DNA of 64,000 nucleotides. It comes from Paracidobacterium acidisoli (GTDB lineage Bacteria > Acidobacteriota > Terriglobia > Terriglobales > Acidobacteriaceae). The notes under the pieces are model-generated. The model was not told where the DNA came from. It was given only the letters and a program-made list of their open reading frames with translations, and did no database searches. Made by a program: the position numbers and the translations under genes. The stretch covers positions 62,001 to 126,000 of the forward strand of contig NZ_QVQT02000002.1 in assembly GCF_003428625.2 (NCBI RefSeq), in the 5' to 3' direction. Each line of letters begins with the position of its first letter. Position 1 is the stretch's first letter. This document shows, in pieces, positions 61,724-64,000 of the stretch.

Positions 61724-63373
61724 GTGAAGATCGCGCTCGCCCAGATCAATCCCACCATCGGCGACTTTCGAGGCAACGTCGGCAAAATTCTTGAGTTTAC
61801 GCGCCGGGCGCAGCAGGGTGGAGCGTCGCTGGTGCTGTTTCCGGAGCTGGCGGTGTGCGGTTATCCACCGGCGGACCTGCTGGAAAAGCCCTCCTTCGTG
61901 GCGCGATGCGGTGAGGCCGTCTGCGAGATTGCCAGGGCGACGGCGCGCGATTCGATCGGTGTGATCACCGGCTATGTGACGGCAGCCGAGCATGGCAGCG
62001 GCAAGCATGTGATGAACTCGGCGGCGCTGGTGCGGCATGGGCACATTGAGTTTGTGCAGTCGAAGATGCTGCTGCCGTTTTATGACGTGTTCGACGAGCA
62101 GCGGTACTTCGCTCCGGCGGCGCGGCAGCGCATCTGCCATTTCGACGGGCAGGATCTGGCGCTGACGATCTGCGAGGATGCCTGGAACGACAAGAGCTTC
62201 TGGGAGAACCGGCTGTATACGGTCGATCCTGTGGAGGAGCTGCTGCGCGGCCATGCAGGCGCGCCGATCCTGAACATTTCCGCATCGCCTTACTGGCGCG
62301 GCAAGCGCGAGGTGCGGCGCGAGATGCTGGCGGCGATTGCGGCGCGGCACAAGGCGCCGGTGGTGATGGTGAACCAGGTGGGCGGCAACGACAGTCTGAT
62401 CTTTGACGGGTCGAGCCTGGTGGTGGGGCCGGACGGCGATGTGATCGCGCAGGCGAAGGGCTTCGAGGAAGACCTGATCTTCGTGGATACGGCGGCGCTG
62501 ACCGGCGACCGGCACGATCAGATTGAAGACGAAGACGCCGCGGTGCTGGAAGCGCTGGTGCTGGGCACGCGTGATTATGTGCGCAAGTGCGGGTTCTCGA
62601 AGGCGCTGGTGGGTCTGAGCGGCGGCATCGATTCGGCGCTGGTGGCGACGATTGCCGTAAAGGCGCTGGGCAGCGAGAACGTTACGGCGGTGGGTATGCC
62701 GAGTCCGTATTCGTCGCAGGGCTCGATCGACGACAGCCGGCGGCTGGCGGAAAACCTGGGGATTCGCTTCGAGATTGTGCCGATCAGCGGACTCTTTGAA
62801 GAGTATCGCGGCGCGCTGGAATCGCTGTTCGCGGGTACGAAGCCGGATATCACGGAAGAGAATATTCAGTCGCGGATTCGCGGCAATCTGCTGATGGCAC
62901 TGTCGAACAAATTCAATGCGCTGGTGCTGACGACCGGTAACAAGAGCGAGATGTCGACGGGCTACTGCACGCTGTATGGCGATATGGTGGGCGCGCTGGC
63001 GGTGATCGGCGATGTGTTCAAGACGCGGGTGTATGCGATCTGCGAGTCGCTGAACCGCGAGCGGGAGGTGATTCCACGGGCGATTCTCGAGAAGCCTCCG
63101 TCGGCCGAGCTGCGGCCCGATCAGAAGGACACGGATTCTCTGCTGCCGTACGAAGTGCTTGATCCCATACTGGAAGCCTATGTGGAGCGCTACGAGACGC
63201 CGGAGACGATTGCCGCGGAGAAGGGAATCGACCTGGAGACGGTGCGCGCGGTGGTGAAGCTGGTGGAGCGCAGCGAATACAAGCGGCAGCAGGCGGCTCC
63301 GGTGCTGAAGGTGACGTCGAAGGCTTTCGGAATGGGACGGCGCTTTCCCATCGCGGTAAAGGTTCAGGTATAA
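61724..63373 (+). CDS. nadE: Glutamine-dependent NAD+ synthetase
   Basis: The 549-residue enzyme has an N-terminal nitrilase-type glutaminase domain with the catalytic set Glu41 (FPELAVCGY), Lys114 (QSKMLLP) and Cys150 (LTICEDAWND). The C-terminal synthetase domain holds the ATP-pyrophosphatase motif SGGIDSA (299-305), 'TTGNKSEMSTGYCTLYGDMVGALAVIGDVFKTRV' and 'KPPSAELRPDQKDTDSLLPYEVLDPIL'. It makes NAD+ from deamido-NAD+ with glutamine as nitrogen donor. The start is GTG 61724. Confidence 0.95.
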   Translation: MKIALAQINPTIGDFRGNVGKILEFTRRAQQGGASLVLFPELAVCGYPPADLLEKPSFVARCGEAVCEIARATARDSIGVITGYVTAAEHGSGKHVMNSAALVRHGHIEFVQSKMLLPFYDVFDEQRYFAPAARQRICHFDGQDLALTICEDAWNDKSFWENRLYTVDPVEELLRGHAGAPILNISASPYWRGKREVRREMLAAIAARHKAPVVMVNQVGGNDSLIFDGSSLVVGPDGDVIAQAKGFEEDLIFVDTAALTGDRHDQIEDEDAAVLEALVLGTRDYVRKCGFSKALVGLSGGIDSALVATIAVKALGSENVTAVGMPSPYSSQGSIDDSRRLAENLGIRFEIVPISGLFEEYRGALESLFAGTKPDITEENIQSRIRGNLLMALSNKFNALVLTTGNKSEMSTGYCTLYGDMVGALAVIGDVFKTRVYAICESLNREREVIPRAILEKPPSAELRPDQKDTDSLLPYEVLDPILEAYVERYETPETIAAEKGIDLETVRAVVKLVERSEYKRQQAAPVLKVTSKAFGMGRRFPIAVKVQV

Positions 63374-63476
63374 GGGTTTCGACGGGTGTTGCTGTCGGCA
63401 GCCCTGTCTGCGAAGGTGCCGGCGGCAACGCGAGGCCGGAGTGACGAAGGAAAAGTTTCCACTGGAAAGGATCTCG

Positions 63477-64000
63477 ATGCGTTTTCGTTTTATCCTCAGC
63501 GGCACCCTGCCTGCGCTTGTTCTGGCGGGAGCGTCTCTTTGCGCGGCCCAGGCCGCCCAGCAGCAGAAAGCCCCTCAGCCGTTTACGGTTCCTTCGGCTC
63601 CGGCGGCGCCGGGCGAGCCGCGCTTTCCTCCGGTGGACAAGGCAAATTTCACCGCGGATTCACCAACTGCGGAGACGGTGAATGCGTTTCTGAAGGCCTC
63701 ATGGGGATACGACAACAGCCGTGTCTGGGAGGTATACGCGATCGAGAAGACTCCGGTGGAAGGGCTGTCGAAGGTGCTGGTGCTGGTAGCGCAGAGAGAG
63801 CATCCGCAGCAGATTGCGAACCTCTCTTTCTTTGTCGCGCCGGACGGAAAGCATCTGATCGCGAATGAATCGGTCCTGGATTTCGGAGCGCAGCCCTATG
63901 CGCCGGCGAACCAGGTGCTGCAGCAGCGCGCCGATGGTCCTTCACGCGGAGCGTCGGCCAAACAGTTCGAGCTGGTGGAGTTCGCAGACTTCGAATGCCC
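63477..64000 (+). CDS. Secreted DsbA-like thioredoxin-fold protein, 5' part
   Basis: ATG 63477 opens a frame that runs off the right edge (174 codons seen). A signal peptide (MRFRFILSGTLPALVLAGAS... ends CAAQA) is followed by a Gln/Pro/Ala-rich stretch and a domain of about 90 residues ('ETVNAFLKASWGYDNSRVWEVYAIEKT'). The visible end reads FELVEFADFEC, the start of a DsbA-type thioredoxin fold (FxDFxCPxC). It is therefore probably a thiol:disulfide oxidase or isomerase acting outside the cytoplasm. The CxxC motif itself is beyond the window. Confidence 0.8.
   Translation, partial: MRFRFILSGTLPALVLAGASLCAAQAAQQQKAPQPFTVPSAPAAPGEPRFPPVDKANFTADSPTAETVNAFLKASWGYDNSRVWEVYAIEKTPVEGLSKVLVLVAQREHPQQIANLSFFVAPDGKHLIANESVLDFGAQPYAPANQVLQQRADGPSRGASAKQFELVEFADFEC

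Noticed and set aside
61565-63505. Long minus-strand open frame of 646 codons
   Set aside because: Antisense to nadE, which has complete catalytic motifs; Arg/His/Gln-rich translation without any domain.
1-64000. tRNA, rRNA or CRISPR array
   Set aside because: No cloverleaf, rRNA-like stretch or regularly spaced direct repeats were seen in the intergenic parts; a covariance-model search would be decisive.

Overview
The window looks like chromosomal DNA of an Acidobacteriota member, probably class Terriglobia. This is inferred from the C-terminal end of an Oar-like TonB-dependent receptor at the left edge, the style of the hypothetical secreted proteins, and short palindromic and tandem-like intergenic repeats of a kind common in that group. 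No rRNA, tRNA or CRISPR array was seen, so the assignment rests on gene content only.

Region 1 (1-4.6 kb): the receptor fragment, a YkgJ-type cysteine-cluster protein, then a membrane Ser/Thr kinase and a CsgG-like secreted protein in one leftward operon. Region 2 (4.6-29.8 kb): a nearly complete type VI secretion system (T6SS). It has a PP2C phosphatase, a leftward tssK1-tssL-tssM operon, a tail-anchored protein with nine G-x-F-T-Q type motifs, a second leftward tssK, and a long rightward operon: tssB, tssC, hcp, tagJ, tssA, tssE, tssF, tssG, tssH/clpV, vgrG, a PAAR protein with a C-terminal candidate toxin domain, and two small genes that may encode immunity or chaperone proteins. A strong stem-loop closes the cluster at 29.80-29.84 kb. 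The unusual points are two TssK paralogues of equal length, no recognisable TssJ lipoprotein or FHA protein, a CsgG-like protein beside the kinase, and the repeat-motif protein.

Region 3 (29.85-43.1 kb): mostly housekeeping and envelope genes: a beta-propeller lipoprotein, a DUF92 membrane protein, YdcF, the tRNA threonylcarbamoyladenosine synthase TsaC/Sua5, a SpoU/TrmH methyltransferase overlapping rarA, a leftward redox group (CoA-binding protein, DsbD-like reductase, secreted redoxin), a membrane pseudokinase ending in a SPOR-like domain, and a TrmJ-like methyltransferase.

Region 4 (43.2-64 kb): base composition by eye is markedly more GC-rich with strong G/C at third codon positions. 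It holds a DUF2076 protein, several secreted or membrane proteins of unknown role, two intergenic stretches with REP-like repeats, an alpha/beta hydrolase, a beta-repeat membrane protein, diaminopimelate decarboxylase (lysA), a type-B carboxylesterase, a GT61-like glycosyltransferase, an MHYT-PAS-GGDEF-EAL c-di-GMP protein, an M20 dipeptidase-mobA-MlaF-like ATPase run, a lipocalin-like protein, a GT-C-like membrane protein, glutamine-dependent NAD synthetase, and at the right edge the start of a secreted DsbA-like thioredoxin-fold protein.
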